64,000 nucleotides of DNA from Bacillota bacterium (GCA_023414875.1 JAEZMV010000017.1:124001-188000); one strand, 5' to 3'; shown: positions 53,306-63,182, numbered from the stretch's first letter. Notes: generated by a model not told the origin, from the sequence alone. Numbers and translations are program-made.

Positions 53306-54139
53306 TTATATATTTCGTTTCTTGAATTTCTTCTCAAAATAAGTCAGCAGCTTATATAAACCAGTAGCTACAATACATAGAATAACAATCGACATTACCA
53401 CCCAATCCAGCTTAAATACCTGACTGCCATAGATGATCAGGTATCCTAGGCCTGCCTTTGCTGCAAGGAACTCACCTATGATAACGCCAACCAGGGAGAG
53501 TCCGATATTAACTTTCATCAGACTGATGATGGAGGGGATATTGGAGGGGAGTATAACCTTGAATAATACATCCTTTTTCTTACCACCCAGAGTATAGATT
53601 AATTTGATCTTATCCTCCTCAACTGATTTAAAATCTGAATAAAGCGTTATGATGGATCCAAAGACCGCAACCGATACGGCGGCAACGATGATAGTCTTCA
53701 TATTGTTACCAAGCCATACGATAAATACCGGCGCCAACGCAGATTTAGGAAGGCTGTTCAAAACAATCAAATAGGGTTCCAAAACCTTCGAGATATTATC
53801 ATTCCACCATAAGATTATTGAAATGAATAAACCAATGATATTCACCAGAGCAAAACTCACCAATGTTTCTAAAAGAGTGATTCCAACATGATAGAAAAGC
53901 TCTCCGTTCGCAGACATTTCATAAATTGTTTTCATGATTCTGGAGGGACTGGAAAAGACAAAGGAATTAAGAATGCCCAGTCTCGCAGTAATTTCCCATG
54001 CACCTATAAAGGTAATCAGTATAATGATTTGATAAAATCTGATCCATCGATTCCTTATTTGATGCTTTCTCACATAAGCCCGCTGAGAGGCAGAAACGCC
54101 TAAGCTTTCGCTCTTAACCCGTTTGCTTTTCCTGCTCAT
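53306..54139 (-). CDS. ABC transporter permease, nitrate/sulfonate/pyrimidine type
   Basis: 277 residues with about six membrane helices. IYTLGGKKKDVLFKVILPSNIPSIISLMKVNIGLSLVGVIIGEFLAAKAGLGYLI (about 180-235) carries the EAA-loop pattern of SsuC/TauC/ThiX permeases. It forms an import channel with the ATPase encoded just upstream, whose end it overlaps by 26 bases. No substrate-binding lipoprotein gene is present in the cluster, so substrate cannot be inferred; sulfonate, nitrate or thiamine precursors are typical for the family. Confidence 0.88.
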   Translation of the reverse strand: MSRKSKRVKSESLGVSASQRAYVRKHQIRNRWIRFYQIIILITFIGAWEITARLGILNSFVFSSPSRIMKTIYEMSANGELFYHVGITLLETLVSFALVNIIGLFISIILWWNDNISKVLEPYLIVLNSLPKSALAPVFIVWLGNNMKTIIVAAVSVAVFGSIITLYSDFKSVEEDKIKLIYTLGGKKKDVLFKVILPSNIPSIISLMKVNIGLSLVGVIIGEFLAAKAGLGYLIIYGSQVFKLDWVVMSIVILCIVATGLYKLLTYFEKKFKKRNI

Positions 54140-54899
54140 TATGATTTAACTCCTTCCAAATCAGATTAAAATACTCTTTAAACTCAGGGGCGCTTCTGGC
54201 TGCAAAGGGAGTACGGTTTTCTATGGAAAGATGGATATCGAATATTTGCTTTACGGTCCCGGGCCGGGACGATAGGACAATGACACGATCAGCCATGCTG
54301 ATGGCCTCTGAGATATCATGGGTAATTAAGATAGCGGTTTTTTTCTCCTTACGAATAATACCCCAGATATCATCCGCAACTTCCAGACGGGTTTGATAAT
54401 CCAGGGCAGAAAATGGCTCATCCAGTAGCAGTATATCCGGCTCTAGGAGCAGTGTTCGAATTAATGCTGCTCTTTGCCTCATACCACCGGATAAACCGGA
54501 AGGATAGGAGTTTTTAAAGGTTATCAGTCCATAAGTATTTAATAATTCATTTATTTGGACATAACTGTTGTCAGAAAGCTTATGCTGTATCTCTAAACCA
54601 AGTGTAACGTTTCTCAAGGTATTGCGCCAATCCAGAAGATGATCCTTCTGAAGCATATAACCAATGTTTTTTCCGGAGGATTTTATGTCCTTTTCATTGA
54701 TATATATAAAACCACTACTGGGTGAGAGTAGGCCAGCTATCAGAGAGAGTAAAGTGGATTTGCCGCAACCGCTCGGGCCAACGATAGCAACGAATTCACC
54801 GTCCATCACAGAAAAAGAAACATCGAATAACGCCGGTGTTTCCCCTTCGAGGCTATGATAGGTATAACTGATGTGATCGATTTTGAGTAATTCGCCCAT
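54114..54899 (-). CDS. ABC transporter ATPase, SsuB/TauB type
   Basis: 261 residues. Walker A VGPSGCGKSTLLSLIAG (about 36-52), Q-loop in IGYMLQKDHLLDWRNTLRNV, signature LSGGMRQRAALIRTLLLEPDILLLDEPFSALDYQTR (about 137-172), and ITHDISEAISMADRVIVLSSRPG. The QKDHLLDWRN segment is typical of nitrate/sulfonate importers. It drives the permease that overlaps it. GGAGGAAT lies seven bases before ATG. Confidence 0.92.
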   Translation of the reverse strand: MGELLKIDHISYTYHSLEGETPALFDVSFSVMDGEFVAIVGPSGCGKSTLLSLIAGLLSPSSGFIYINEKDIKSSGKNIGYMLQKDHLLDWRNTLRNVTLGLEIQHKLSDNSYVQINELLNTYGLITFKNSYPSGLSGGMRQRAALIRTLLLEPDILLLDEPFSALDYQTRLEVADDIWGIIRKEKKTAILITHDISEAISMADRVIVLSSRPGTVKQIFDIHLSIENRTPFAARSAPEFKEYFNLIWKELNHNEQEKQTG

Positions 54900-55018
54900 A
54901 GTATTCCTCCATATTTGCTTATACAGTATTATATGAAGGCAGAAATAAGAGGTTACAGCGCATAAGGTTGAATGCTAAGAATGATAGCGCAATTGAGCTT
55001 CGAAGCTGCATATAGCGA

Positions 55019-55645
55019 CTATCTTAAGTTTTTATAGTAAAAAATGGCAATCTGAGTTCGATCTCTAAGGTTTAGTTTTTCTAAAATAGTGCTGATATTG
55101 TTACGTATCGTACCTTCACTTAAATAAGATAATTCTGAGATTTCTTTATTTGACAAACCCTCTGATATTTTTGTGATAATATCAAACTCCTTTTCGGTGA
55201 TACCATAATGATCAAGGTGTTTTGTTTCCATTGCTTTCCCAATCAAGTGGGGAAGCTTGGTGATGATTTCGTTATCATATACATTTTGTCCCATATATAC
55301 GGCTTTCAGGGAAGGAATGATACTCTCATAGTTTTGCTTCATCATATAGCCCTTTGCTCCGATACGCAGAGCTTTAATAATGTAATCATCATCCAGAAAG
55401 GTGGTGAGATACAGGATTTTTGCATCAGGAAATTCATTTAATATCACCTCACCGGCCTCCAAGCCACTCATAATTTCCATTCGGATATCCATAAGCAGAA
55501 CATCCGGCTGAAGCTTACGAAATAATTCAATACCTTCTTGTCCGTTATTTCCGGTACCGGCAATTGTTATTTCCGGATCCGAAGATAAGATAATCTTAAG
55601 TGAAGAACATACTAGCTTGTCGTCATCAATTAATAAAACCTTCAT
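55019..55645 (-). CDS. NarL/LuxR-type response regulator
   Basis: 208 residues. The receiver domain has the acidic pair DDD (about 7-9), phospho-Asp in PDVLLMDIRME (about 53) and conserved Thr/Lys in LTTFLDDDYIIKALRIGAKGYMMK. The C-terminal LuxR helix-turn-helix is ISEGLSNKEISELSYLSEGTIRNNISTILEKL. It is phosphorylated by the kinase encoded upstream and probably regulates the following ABC genes. Two Mets start the frame; GGGGGT fits the second, ATG 55645. Confidence 0.92.
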   Translation of the reverse strand: MKVLLIDDDKLVCSSLKIILSSDPEITIAGTGNNGQEGIELFRKLQPDVLLMDIRMEIMSGLEAGEVILNEFPDAKILYLTTFLDDDYIIKALRIGAKGYMMKQNYESIIPSLKAVYMGQNVYDNEIITKLPHLIGKAMETKHLDHYGITEKEFDIITKISEGLSNKEISELSYLSEGTIRNNISTILEKLNLRDRTQIAIFYYKNLR

Positions 55646-55795
55646 GATCATACCCCCAGATTGTTTCGAATTATAGAGTAAATATTTATACTTATAAGAA
55701 TTTTACCTCTCCTTTAGTCCATGTCAAATTAACTTTATAAGTTGTAGCTCTCACAGCCAAGATTTTTGGTCCTACTAAAATATTAATCTTACTTT

Positions 55796-56899
55796 TTAAG
55801 CTGTTTTTTTGGGAAAGGATATGAATAATTTAAAGCCTTGTTCCAGGGAAATATTGAGATTACCTTCAAAGCTTTTTACTCGATCATAAATATTACGAAG
55901 CCCCATTCCCTCTCCATACTGTTGCCTTTGAAATGCTAAAGATAGTGTTTTAATATCATAATCATTAATTTTACCATTATCTTGGATGATTAGCTGGTAC
56001 ATCGCAGGATGTTCTCTTAACAGAATTGTCACTTTTGTAGCATTGGAGTGCTTAATGATATTAGCCATGGCTTCCTTTGTGATAGCAATCAAACAGTGCT
56101 TTAACTGAATTGCAGGAGGATTCTTAATGTCGTAATCATAACTGATCTGGCAAAAGTTGAATTCCTTTACCAAATTTTCCATCTGCATATACAAATCAAT
56201 GGATTCATCATACATATTATGAATGCTGTTTCTTATCTGATCCATGCCACCAGAAAGGGAATCCTTTAAGGAGGATAAGCTCTCCCTGGTCAGATCTTCC
56301 TTAGTTATCGTAAGTAATGCACCCACCTGTAAAAGTGCCCTGGAAAGAAGGTGACCGATATTATCATGAATTTCCTTTGAGATACGATTGCGTTCATTCA
56401 GTGTGGCTAAATTGATTTCATAATCCTGATTCTTTAGAAGATCCTGGTTCTTTTCCGCCAGAAGTATGGACATATGTGTAGAGGTATCTCTAAGATCGTT
56501 AAAATCAGCATTCAACTTATTGTAATGATCTGTTTTATATTTTAGCAGATATGCTGCGAGGATAAACAATAGGGTAAAGGAAAGCGTAGACGATGTAAAC
56601 TGTGTAGCATGAAAGGCGTATATAAAGGGTATCATGATAATACCATATTGAAATTTAGTATGAAGGATATCATATAACAGTAGTGGTGTGAATATGATAA
56701 AATTCGGTACAATCAGGCATAGCAGTGCAAACAGTATATTGCCACCCAATCGGATTCTTCCATCCTCATAGTATAAGAAGAGACAGCTGAATACAACTGA
56801 AATAATCACCGGCACGATAGCAAAACTGTTACTCGAATGAAATAAATATAGGGTTGTGCAACAAAGGAATAGCATCAGCTTATCAACTATTTCGTACAT
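55796..56899 (-). CDS. Sensor histidine kinase, DesK/NarX (HisKA_3) type
   Basis: 367 residues. About 1-130 contain roughly five to six membrane segments with little external loop, so it likely senses within or near the membrane. A coiled-coil follows, then the HisKA_3 motif NERNRISKEIHDNIGHLLSRAL (phospho-His about 179). The ATPase domain has ANIIKHSNATKVTI (N box) and EGMGLRNIYDRVKSF (G box). Paired with the response regulator 151 bases downstream. AAAGGAG five bases before ATG. Confidence 0.9.
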   Translation of the reverse strand: MYEIVDKLMLFLCCTTLYLFHSSNSFAIVPVIISVVFSCLFLYYEDGRIRLGGNILFALLCLIVPNFIIFTPLLLYDILHTKFQYGIIMIPFIYAFHATQFTSSTLSFTLLFILAAYLLKYKTDHYNKLNADFNDLRDTSTHMSILLAEKNQDLLKNQDYEINLATLNERNRISKEIHDNIGHLLSRALLQVGALLTITKEDLTRESLSSLKDSLSGGMDQIRNSIHNMYDESIDLYMQMENLVKEFNFCQISYDYDIKNPPAIQLKHCLIAITKEAMANIIKHSNATKVTILLREHPAMYQLIIQDNGKINDYDIKTLSLAFQRQQYGEGMGLRNIYDRVKSFEGNLNISLEQGFKLFISFPKKTA

Positions 56900-57054
56900 A
56901 AGAACTCCTTTAATGGTCTGAATATTTACCTGTTAATAAATTAAGTATTACATTTCGGCCATATTATGTCAAGCTTACTTCTTTGTTCTTTTTCTTGAAA
57001 GCAGAAGAAAGGAATGCTATAATCAGGATAAATCTTTCGCACGCAAAGTTAGTG

Positions 57055-57119
57055 CTCTGCATAGCATGAAAACCAAAGGTTTTCATGTACAAAGTTTGCA
57101 GGTTACGAGAAAGGCATGG
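57055..57119 (+). repeat. Recurring hairpin leader before the isochorismatase gene
   Basis: CTCTGCA, a hairpin GCATGAAAACC/GGTTTTCATG, AAAGTTTGCAG and GAAAGGCATGG, the same plan as upstream of accA (27770-27832), with a different but self-complementary stem. The changed stem sequence with kept pairing suggests the RNA shape matters. Confidence 0.55.
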
Positions 57120-57127
57120 GTATTAAT

Positions 57128-57673
57128 ATGAGAATTATTGCAGATAATACGATGGCATTAATCGTTGATTTTCAAGAAAGGCTGGTTCCGGTAATCGATA
57201 ACAGTGATGAGCTGCTTCGTAATACAGAAATTCTTATAAAGGGATTAAAAGCATTGGGGATTCCGATGCTGGTTACCCAACAGTATACCAAAGGAATTGG
57301 TATGACAGTACCGGTTCTTACTGAGGTGATAGGAGAGAATTTTACCTTCTATGATAAGCTTACCTTCAGCTGCGCAGAGGATACAACAATCCTTGATAAA
57401 ATTACACAGAGCGGCAGGGAAAACATTATAATATGTGGTATTGAAGCTCATATCTGTGTTCTTCAGACGGTAATTGATTTGATTGAAAAGGGTTATCATG
57501 TCATTCTTGTAGAGGATTGCATCGGGTCCAGGAGAGAGAGTGACCGGCAGATAGGTATTAAAAGAGCAATCATGGAAGGAGCAATTCCAGCCTCCTACGA
57601 ATCTATCCTGTTCGAATTAACCAGAGTTGCTAAGACAGATGTGTTTAAAGAGATTTCAAGATTAATAAAGTAA
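57128..57673 (+). CDS. Isochorismatase-family hydrolase
   Basis: 181 residues of the cysteine hydrolase fold. Catalytic Asp in LIVDFQERLVPVI (about 13), Lys region in YDKLTFSC, and Cys in GIEAHICVLQTVIDL (about 110). LVTQQYTKGIGMTVPVL is conserved in the YcaC/nicotinamidase-related group. Members hydrolyse isochorismate, nicotinamide or other small amides; no siderophore genes are near, so the substrate is unknown. ATG 57116 is in frame but sits too close to GAAAGG; ATG 57128 is preferred with moderate certainty. Confidence 0.85.
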   Translation: MRIIADNTMALIVDFQERLVPVIDNSDELLRNTEILIKGLKALGIPMLVTQQYTKGIGMTVPVLTEVIGENFTFYDKLTFSCAEDTTILDKITQSGRENIIICGIEAHICVLQTVIDLIEKGYHVILVEDCIGSRRESDRQIGIKRAIMEGAIPASYESILFELTRVAKTDVFKEISRLIK

Positions 57674-57748
57674 TAAAGAATTTCATATATTAGAATTCTG
57701 TTAAGTGAACTTCTTTACTATACTTATAGAAAGAAGCAAGCCGATTAG

Positions 57749-57863
57749 AAAGCCTTACAATTTGCGAATTTGAAGTACTTCGTGTGCTATATGGGTTGGG
57801 TTTATATTAACCATCTATTGCCAGGAATAGTATTTCAAGCTTCAATTGGTAAGGCTTTTTGTT
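57749..57863 (+). terminator. Long palindromic hairpin / terminator
   Basis: AAAGCCTTAC (57749-57758) pairs with GTAAGGCTTT (57849-57858), and inner blocks extend the match to about 26 of 30 positions, followed by a T-rich run. Loop about 50 bases. It ends the isochorismatase transcript; no gene is seen up to 58083. Confidence 0.65.
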
Positions 57864-58083
57864 TTTCTAGAGTACTATATCGGATGATAGATTTTATGAT
57901 GTGCTTATAGATTAGGATATATGAACTATTCAATAAGGATCTGTAGTTTACCGATAAAGTGACAAATGTCACTTTATATCATGACACAGTTCACTAGGAA
58001 TTGGAATTTGTTTTTTATATAGTATAGTTAAGATAAATGAATAAGAATTATTTGCCGCCAAGTGCGGTAGAACGGAGGAAGTT

Positions 58084-59016
58084 ATGGTAGTTAATGTTGA
58101 AGGCTTAGTAAAACGTTATGACAAATTAGTAGCACTTGATTATTTAGAGTTGCAGGTTGAGGAGGGAGAAATATATGGCTTATTGGGACCAAACGGCTCC
58201 GGCAAAACGACAGCAATCAATTGTATTCTTTCTCTTTTAAAATATGACAAAGGATCCATTCAGATTTTTGGAAAGCCGATGGGACCGGATGCGAACAGTA
58301 TTAAGAAGGATATCGGAATTATCATGCAGAATGTTGCAGTATTTGATGAGCTAACTGTATATGAGAATATCTCATATTTTTGCAGCCTTTATATAAAGGA
58401 TAAGGAAGAAGTAAAGCGTCTGACTAAGGAGGCAATAGAATTCGTAGCTTTGGAGGACTTCCAGAAGTTTTTCCCTAAAAAACTTAGCGGAGGCTTATTG
58501 AGAAGATTGAATATTGCCTGTGGTATCGTTCATAAGCCTAAGTTGATTATTTTAGATGAACCTACAGTGGCAGTTGATCCTCAGAGCCGTAATAAAATAC
58601 TCGAGGGAATTAAGAAATTGAATGAAGAGGGCGCAACCATAATCTATACCTCTCATTATATGGAGGAAGTGGAGCAGCTATGTTCTAAAATCGCAATTAT
58701 CGATAAGGGAAGAGTTATTGCAAAGGGGACCAAGGAAGAGCTGAAGGCGATGATATCCATCGGTGAAAAGATAACTATGGAGGTATTCCGTATCGAGGAG
58801 GGGCAGATCAATGCTCTGAAGAAGCTTTCAAATATCTATTCCGTTGAATATAAGGATAACCTTCTTGTGGTTAAATCAGGTAGAGGGAAAAATAATCTGG
58901 TATCTGTATTGGATTTCATGGCACAGGAGAATATCAGCTTTGGCCGGGTTATAACCGAGCAACCGACACTCAATGACGTATTCTTAGAGATTACCGGTAA
59001 AGAATTAAGAGATTAA
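58084..59016 (+). CDS. ABC exporter ATPase (ABC-2 type)
   Basis: 310 residues. Walker A GLLGPNGSGKTTAINCIL (about 33-50), signature LSGGLLRRLNIACGI (about 138), Walker B LIILDEPTVAVDPQSR, and H-loop YTSHYMEEVEQL. The C-terminal extension (about 225-310, ending VITEQPTLNDVFLEITGKELRD) is typical of DrrA/NatA-type exporters. First of three tightly linked genes with two permeases. GGAGGAAGTT precedes ATG. Confidence 0.93.
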   Translation: MVVNVEGLVKRYDKLVALDYLELQVEEGEIYGLLGPNGSGKTTAINCILSLLKYDKGSIQIFGKPMGPDANSIKKDIGIIMQNVAVFDELTVYENISYFCSLYIKDKEEVKRLTKEAIEFVALEDFQKFFPKKLSGGLLRRLNIACGIVHKPKLIILDEPTVAVDPQSRNKILEGIKKLNEEGATIIYTSHYMEEVEQLCSKIAIIDKGRVIAKGTKEELKAMISIGEKITMEVFRIEEGQINALKKLSNIYSVEYKDNLLVVKSGRGKNNLVSVLDFMAQENISFGRVITEQPTLNDVFLEITGKELRD

Positions 59017-59090
59017 TGTTTTGTGTAGCTGCGAAGCAGCTGAATGGTTGGTATTTTAAAGCCGTAGTTGGCGGCTGAATGGAGGTAAAT

Positions 59091-60221
59091 ATGAGTTTTG
59101 ATTTATATAAAACCAGGCTTAAATGCCTGTTTCGTAATAAAGAAGCTATGTTTTGGAGTTATATGTTCCCGATTTTTCTGGCTACCTGTTTCTTCTTTGG
59201 CTTTAATAATTTCTGGAAGGTTGAATCCTTCGAGACGATATCCATCGCATATGACGGTGAGGGAGTGAGCGAGGATCAATTCAAACAATTAATTTCAACT
59301 ATTAAAATAGGTGATAAGGCAATGTTTGATATTACGTATTGTGATAAGACCAAAGCGAAGGAATTGTTAGATAAGGATGAGATTGACGCCTATATCGTAG
59401 GCAGTGTAAAGCCGGCACTTTTCGTAAAGAAGAATGGCTTGAATGAAACAATCATAAAATCCTTCCTGGATCAATATCGCCAGAAGGCAGTGGCAATAAA
59501 CAACATACTTACAGAAAATCCGAATGCTGGCTATGAAGGCTTACTTAATGATGCTATGCAAACTGAAACATTTGTAGAGGAAAAGCAGAATGAGAAAAAA
59601 CCGGATAGTCTATTGATTTATTTCTATTCCTTAATGGCTTATACCTGTATCTTTGCAGCAAACTGGGGATTAGATGAAGTAATTAATATTCAAGCTAATT
59701 TATCAGGTAGGGGGGCCAGAGTAAGTGTATCTCCGATAAGAAAGATGAAGCTTTTCCTCTGTAACCTTATGGCGGCATTTACAGCCCATATTGGCAGCTT
59801 GCTCCTGTTATTCCTATATATGTATTATGGTATGAAGATTAATTTTGGTAATAATTTATTATACTTATTCGGAATTTGTCTGTTGGGTTCCATAGCAGGT
59901 TTAGCGATGGGGGCAACAGTTGGAGTATGGGTGAAGAAAAAGACTGAGGTTAAAGAAGCAATTCTTTTACTCATAGTTTTGGGAGGAGGTTTCCTCTCGG
60001 GTATGATGGTAGCAGATATCAAATATCTCGTTGCAGAAAAATTCCCTCTCTTAGGTTATATCAACCCGGTAAATCTCGTGACAGATGCAATGTACAGTCT
60101 CTATTATTTTGATACCTATGAGCGTTTCTATTTAAATGCAGGTATACTTTGCATCATAACAGTACTTTTGGGTGTAGCATCCTATATAGGAATCAGGAGG
60201 AAGAATTATGCAAGTATTTAA
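59091..60221 (+). CDS. ABC-2 exporter permease A
   Basis: 376 residues. N-terminal anchor helix (MFWSYMFPIFLATCFFFGF), a soluble external domain of about 130 residues, then about five membrane helices, the ABC2_membrane_3 layout. It holds the QANLSGRGARVSVSPIRKMKLFLCNLMAAF motif of this group. Exports an unidentified substrate (drug, lipid or peptide). GGAGGTAAAT fits ATG 59091 although ATG 59079 is in frame. The next permease starts 14 bases before its stop. Confidence 0.85.
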   Translation: MSFDLYKTRLKCLFRNKEAMFWSYMFPIFLATCFFFGFNNFWKVESFETISIAYDGEGVSEDQFKQLISTIKIGDKAMFDITYCDKTKAKELLDKDEIDAYIVGSVKPALFVKKNGLNETIIKSFLDQYRQKAVAINNILTENPNAGYEGLLNDAMQTETFVEEKQNEKKPDSLLIYFYSLMAYTCIFAANWGLDEVINIQANLSGRGARVSVSPIRKMKLFLCNLMAAFTAHIGSLLLLFLYMYYGMKINFGNNLLYLFGICLLGSIAGLAMGATVGVWVKKKTEVKEAILLLIVLGGGFLSGMMVADIKYLVAEKFPLLGYINPVNLVTDAMYSLYYFDTYERFYLNAGILCIITVLLGVASYIGIRRKNYASI

Positions 60222-61380
60222 GGCTTATTTTAAAATATTTAAAAAGCAATTGATTTCAATCATAATCTACGCAGTCCTGTTTCTCTTTATAACGGTTATG
60301 GTAACTTCGAATATTGAAGTAGAAAATGAAAAGTTTCAAACTAGAAAAGTAGAAGCAATGGTAGTTAACGAGGATGGACAGAGTGATTTAGTAGACGGTT
60401 TCATGAATTATTTAGAGAAATATGCCGATCTTATAGAGCCGAAAGAAAATGAGGATGATAGAAAGAATGACCTGTTCTTTCGTAAAGTGGTTTATATATT
60501 AACAATTCCTGCAGGTTTTTCAGAGGATTTTCTAAAAAACGGTACGGTACGCTTAATGAAACAGACGGTTCCTGACTCGGTAGAAGCTATCTCGGTTGAC
60601 AATGCTGTGAACAATTATTTTAATACAGCAAAGTTTTATCTGAAAAATATACCTGACCTGGACTATGCAAAATTAAATGCATATATAGAGAAAAACCTAG
60701 AAGAAGAAACAGAAATTGCTTTTGATATTGTGGCCAAGGATGAAGTTACCTTCTCTAAAGGTTTTAATAAGAATTTCTTTAACTTCCTTGGATATATCAT
60801 ATTATCAGCATTTATTACGGGTATTAGTATGGTAATGTTTTCCTTCCATGGTATAGACATTAGGAGGAGGCATTTTGCTTCTCCTCTTACCTCCCGTAAA
60901 ATGAACCTTCAATTAATCTTAGCTAATTTGATATTTGTATTGGCTTACCTGTTGATGTTTATCATTGCCGGTTTTGTATTAAACAGGAATCGGATGATAA
61001 ATGCCAATACCCTGCTTACCTGGTTGAATGTTCTGGTATTTTCTCTTACGGCACTGAGTATAAGCTATCTGGTCGGCATTACAGTAAAAAGCAGAAAAGC
61101 AATCAGTGCTATTTCAACAGCATTAACCTTGGGTCTCGCGTTTCTAAGCGGTATTTTTGTTCCGCAGGATTATCTGGGTGAAGCAGTATTAAGGGTTGCC
61201 AGCTTTACACCTACCTACTGGTATGTGAAGGCGAATAATGTACTTGAGACAATTACGGTATATAAATGGGATCAATTAGCCGATGTATTCGGATATATGG
61301 CAATTCAGATAGGATTTTCAGCGGCTATTATATCAATCGCTCTGGTTGTTAGTAAAAGAAAAAGGCAGCAGGCGTTTTAA
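60208..61380 (+). CDS. ABC-2 exporter permease B
   Basis: 390 residues, same layout as the preceding permease: one N-terminal membrane helix, an external domain (about 40-180), and about five C-terminal helices, with GIDIRRRHFASPLTSRKMNLQLILANL and ISAISTALTLGLAFLSGIFVPQDYLGEAVLRVASFTPTYWYVKANN. The two probably pair as a heterodimer on the ATPase. Overlap with the upstream gene suggests coupled translation. Followed by a terminator. Confidence 0.85.
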   Translation: MQVFKAYFKIFKKQLISIIIYAVLFLFITVMVTSNIEVENEKFQTRKVEAMVVNEDGQSDLVDGFMNYLEKYADLIEPKENEDDRKNDLFFRKVVYILTIPAGFSEDFLKNGTVRLMKQTVPDSVEAISVDNAVNNYFNTAKFYLKNIPDLDYAKLNAYIEKNLEEETEIAFDIVAKDEVTFSKGFNKNFFNFLGYIILSAFITGISMVMFSFHGIDIRRRHFASPLTSRKMNLQLILANLIFVLAYLLMFIIAGFVLNRNRMINANTLLTWLNVLVFSLTALSISYLVGITVKSRKAISAISTALTLGLAFLSGIFVPQDYLGEAVLRVASFTPTYWYVKANNVLETITVYKWDQLADVFGYMAIQIGFSAAIISIALVVSKRKRQQAF

Positions 61381-61423
61381 CACAATAGAGTAACATTTAA
61401 AAGGAAAAATCGAAAGAGCATGA

Positions 61424-61465
61424 AAAGGTTATCATCCAAATAGAAGATTAGGGTGATAACCTTTA
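61424..61465 (+). terminator. Terminator after the ABC-2 exporter operon
   Basis: AAAGGTTATCATCC pairs with GGGTGATAACCTTT around a 12-base loop, followed by ATTGTTG. Confidence 0.65.
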
Positions 61466-61632
61466 TTGTTGTATCGTAATGGTGTGACGAAATCATTGAT
61501 TCCCAATGTCAGAGTATACAGGTTGGCTTCCTTTGTTAATACATATATTGGCATACTTTAGCATTGTTGTTGATATATTTTGGTTTTACATGATTTACAT
61601 GTGTTTGGTTTCCATGTTTTGCTAGAATTTCA

Positions 61633-61701
61633 GAACAAATGTTTGAATAATATTGACTTTGATTGGATATTTTGATAGAATGAGATAAGAACAAATGTTT
61701 G
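61633..61701 (+). promoter_or_regulatory. Promoter bracketed by two LexA-like (SOS) boxes
   Basis: GAACAAATGTTTG occurs identically at 61633-61645 and 61689-61701, matching the Gram-positive LexA pattern GAAC-RNRY-GTTY. Between them lies TTGACT (61653-61658), 17-bp spacer and TAGAAT (61676-61681). Box 1 abuts the -35 and box 2 lies at the expected transcription start. LexA bound at both would block the radical-SAM operon until DNA damage. Confidence 0.75.
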
Positions 61702-61719
61702 ATTTCGTGGGGGAACGCT

Positions 61720-63159
61720 ATGGTTATCCAAGAAAATATGTCAGTCCAAAGAAAATTAGAGATTTTATCAGACGCCGCAAAGTATGATGTTGCCTGTACC
61801 TCAAGTGGAGTTGATCGTAAGGGGAATGGGTCAGGCATGGGCAATAGTCTGGCATGTGGTATCTGCCACAGTTTTTCAGCCGATGGTCGATGCATATCAC
61901 TTTTAAAGGTACTTTATACCAATGAATGTATCTTTGATTGCAAATATTGTGCAAACCGTTCTTCCAACGATGTTGTCAGAGCATCCTTCACACCTTCTGA
62001 AATCAGCGAGCTTACTATGGAATTTTATCGAAGGAATTATATTGAGGGTTTGTTTTTAAGCTCCGGTATTCTGATTAGTCCTAATCATACGATGGAATTA
62101 ATATTAGAGGCACTTCGATTACTTAGAGAGGTTCATCATTTTAATGGATATATTCATTGTAAGGCAATTCCTGGAGCAGATCCTGCGCTTATTGAGATGC
62201 TGGGCTGGTATACAGATCGTATGAGTGTTAATCTGGAACTTCCTACCTCGGAAAGCTTAAGGGAGCTAGCCCCGCATAAAAGCCGAAAGAATATATTGAA
62301 TCCAATCAGACAAATTCAGCTAAGAAGGCAGAATAATAGGGAGTTTTTAGGACTGCCGGAATATAAGACAAAACCGAAGCTAATTTCTGGTGGGCAGAAT
62401 GACAAGGATATAAAGGAGATTATAACATCGAATACCGGCATAGTCCCGTATCAGCAGAAGCCATTAATCAATCGTAATTTTGTTCCGGCGGGTCAGAGCA
62501 CGCAGATGATAATTGGTGCTACGAGAGAAACAGATTATCAGATTATGTCCGTTGCTGAGGCCTTATATCAGAATTTTGATTTGAAAAGAGTGTTTTACTC
62601 TGCATTTATGAATGTAAATCAGGATAATAGGCTCCCTTCAACAGAAGCAGGACCCCCTTTGCTTAGAGAACATCGTCTTTATCAAGCGGATTGGTTGTTG
62701 CGCTTTTATGGTTTCCAGACATTGGAGCTTCTGGATGAAAAGCATCCTAATTTTAATGTATTATTAGATCCCAAGTGTGATTGGGCGCTTCGACATCTGG
62801 AGATTTTTCCGGTAGAGATTAATAGAGCGGATTATTATACCTTGCTTCGGGTTCCGGGGATCGGTACCAATTCTGCTCAGCGCATCATGATGGCAAGAAA
62901 AAGTGCGGTTCTTGACTTTAATGATCTCAAACGTATGGGAATTGTATTAAAGCGAGCAGTGTATTTTATTACTTGTAATGGCAGAATGATGTATCCAATT
63001 AACATAGAAGAGAATTTTATTACCAGGCAGCTCGTCGCACTTAAGGATCAGATTCCGTTTGGAGTCGATAAGGATATTACTTACAAGCAGCTATCCCTAT
63101 TTGATGATGTAAGCTTTCAGCCAGATCTACGAACTACTACAAAAATTGCGATAAGTTAA
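61720..63159 (+). CDS. Radical-SAM DNA modification/repair protein (TIGR03916-like)
   Basis: 479 residues. CIFDCKYC (about residues 68-75) is the CxxxCxxC site for the 4Fe-4S cluster of radical SAM enzymes, preceded by CGICHSFSADGRCISLLKVLYTNEC, typical of this family. A helix-hairpin-helix motif EINRADYYTLLRVPGIGTNSAQRIMMARK (about 370-400) suggests DNA binding. The family is found beside a DUF4130 protein and uracil-DNA-glycosylase-like enzymes and is thought to act in DNA repair, but the reaction is not established. GGGGGA fits ATG 61720; an earlier in-frame TTG 61699 lies in the LexA box. Confidence 0.85.
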   Translation: MVIQENMSVQRKLEILSDAAKYDVACTSSGVDRKGNGSGMGNSLACGICHSFSADGRCISLLKVLYTNECIFDCKYCANRSSNDVVRASFTPSEISELTMEFYRRNYIEGLFLSSGILISPNHTMELILEALRLLREVHHFNGYIHCKAIPGADPALIEMLGWYTDRMSVNLELPTSESLRELAPHKSRKNILNPIRQIQLRRQNNREFLGLPEYKTKPKLISGGQNDKDIKEIITSNTGIVPYQQKPLINRNFVPAGQSTQMIIGATRETDYQIMSVAEALYQNFDLKRVFYSAFMNVNQDNRLPSTEAGPPLLREHRLYQADWLLRFYGFQTLELLDEKHPNFNVLLDPKCDWALRHLEIFPVEINRADYYTLLRVPGIGTNSAQRIMMARKSAVLDFNDLKRMGIVLKRAVYFITCNGRMMYPINIEENFITRQLVALKDQIPFGVDKDITYKQLSLFDDVSFQPDLRTTTKIAIS

Positions 63160-63182
63160 TTTTTTCAAGGAGTTGATTTCAT

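Noticed and set aside
54060..54120. CTGAGAGGCAG sequence resembling part of a TPP riboswitch
   Set aside because: Lies inside the permease coding region and lacks the second conserved TPP motif.
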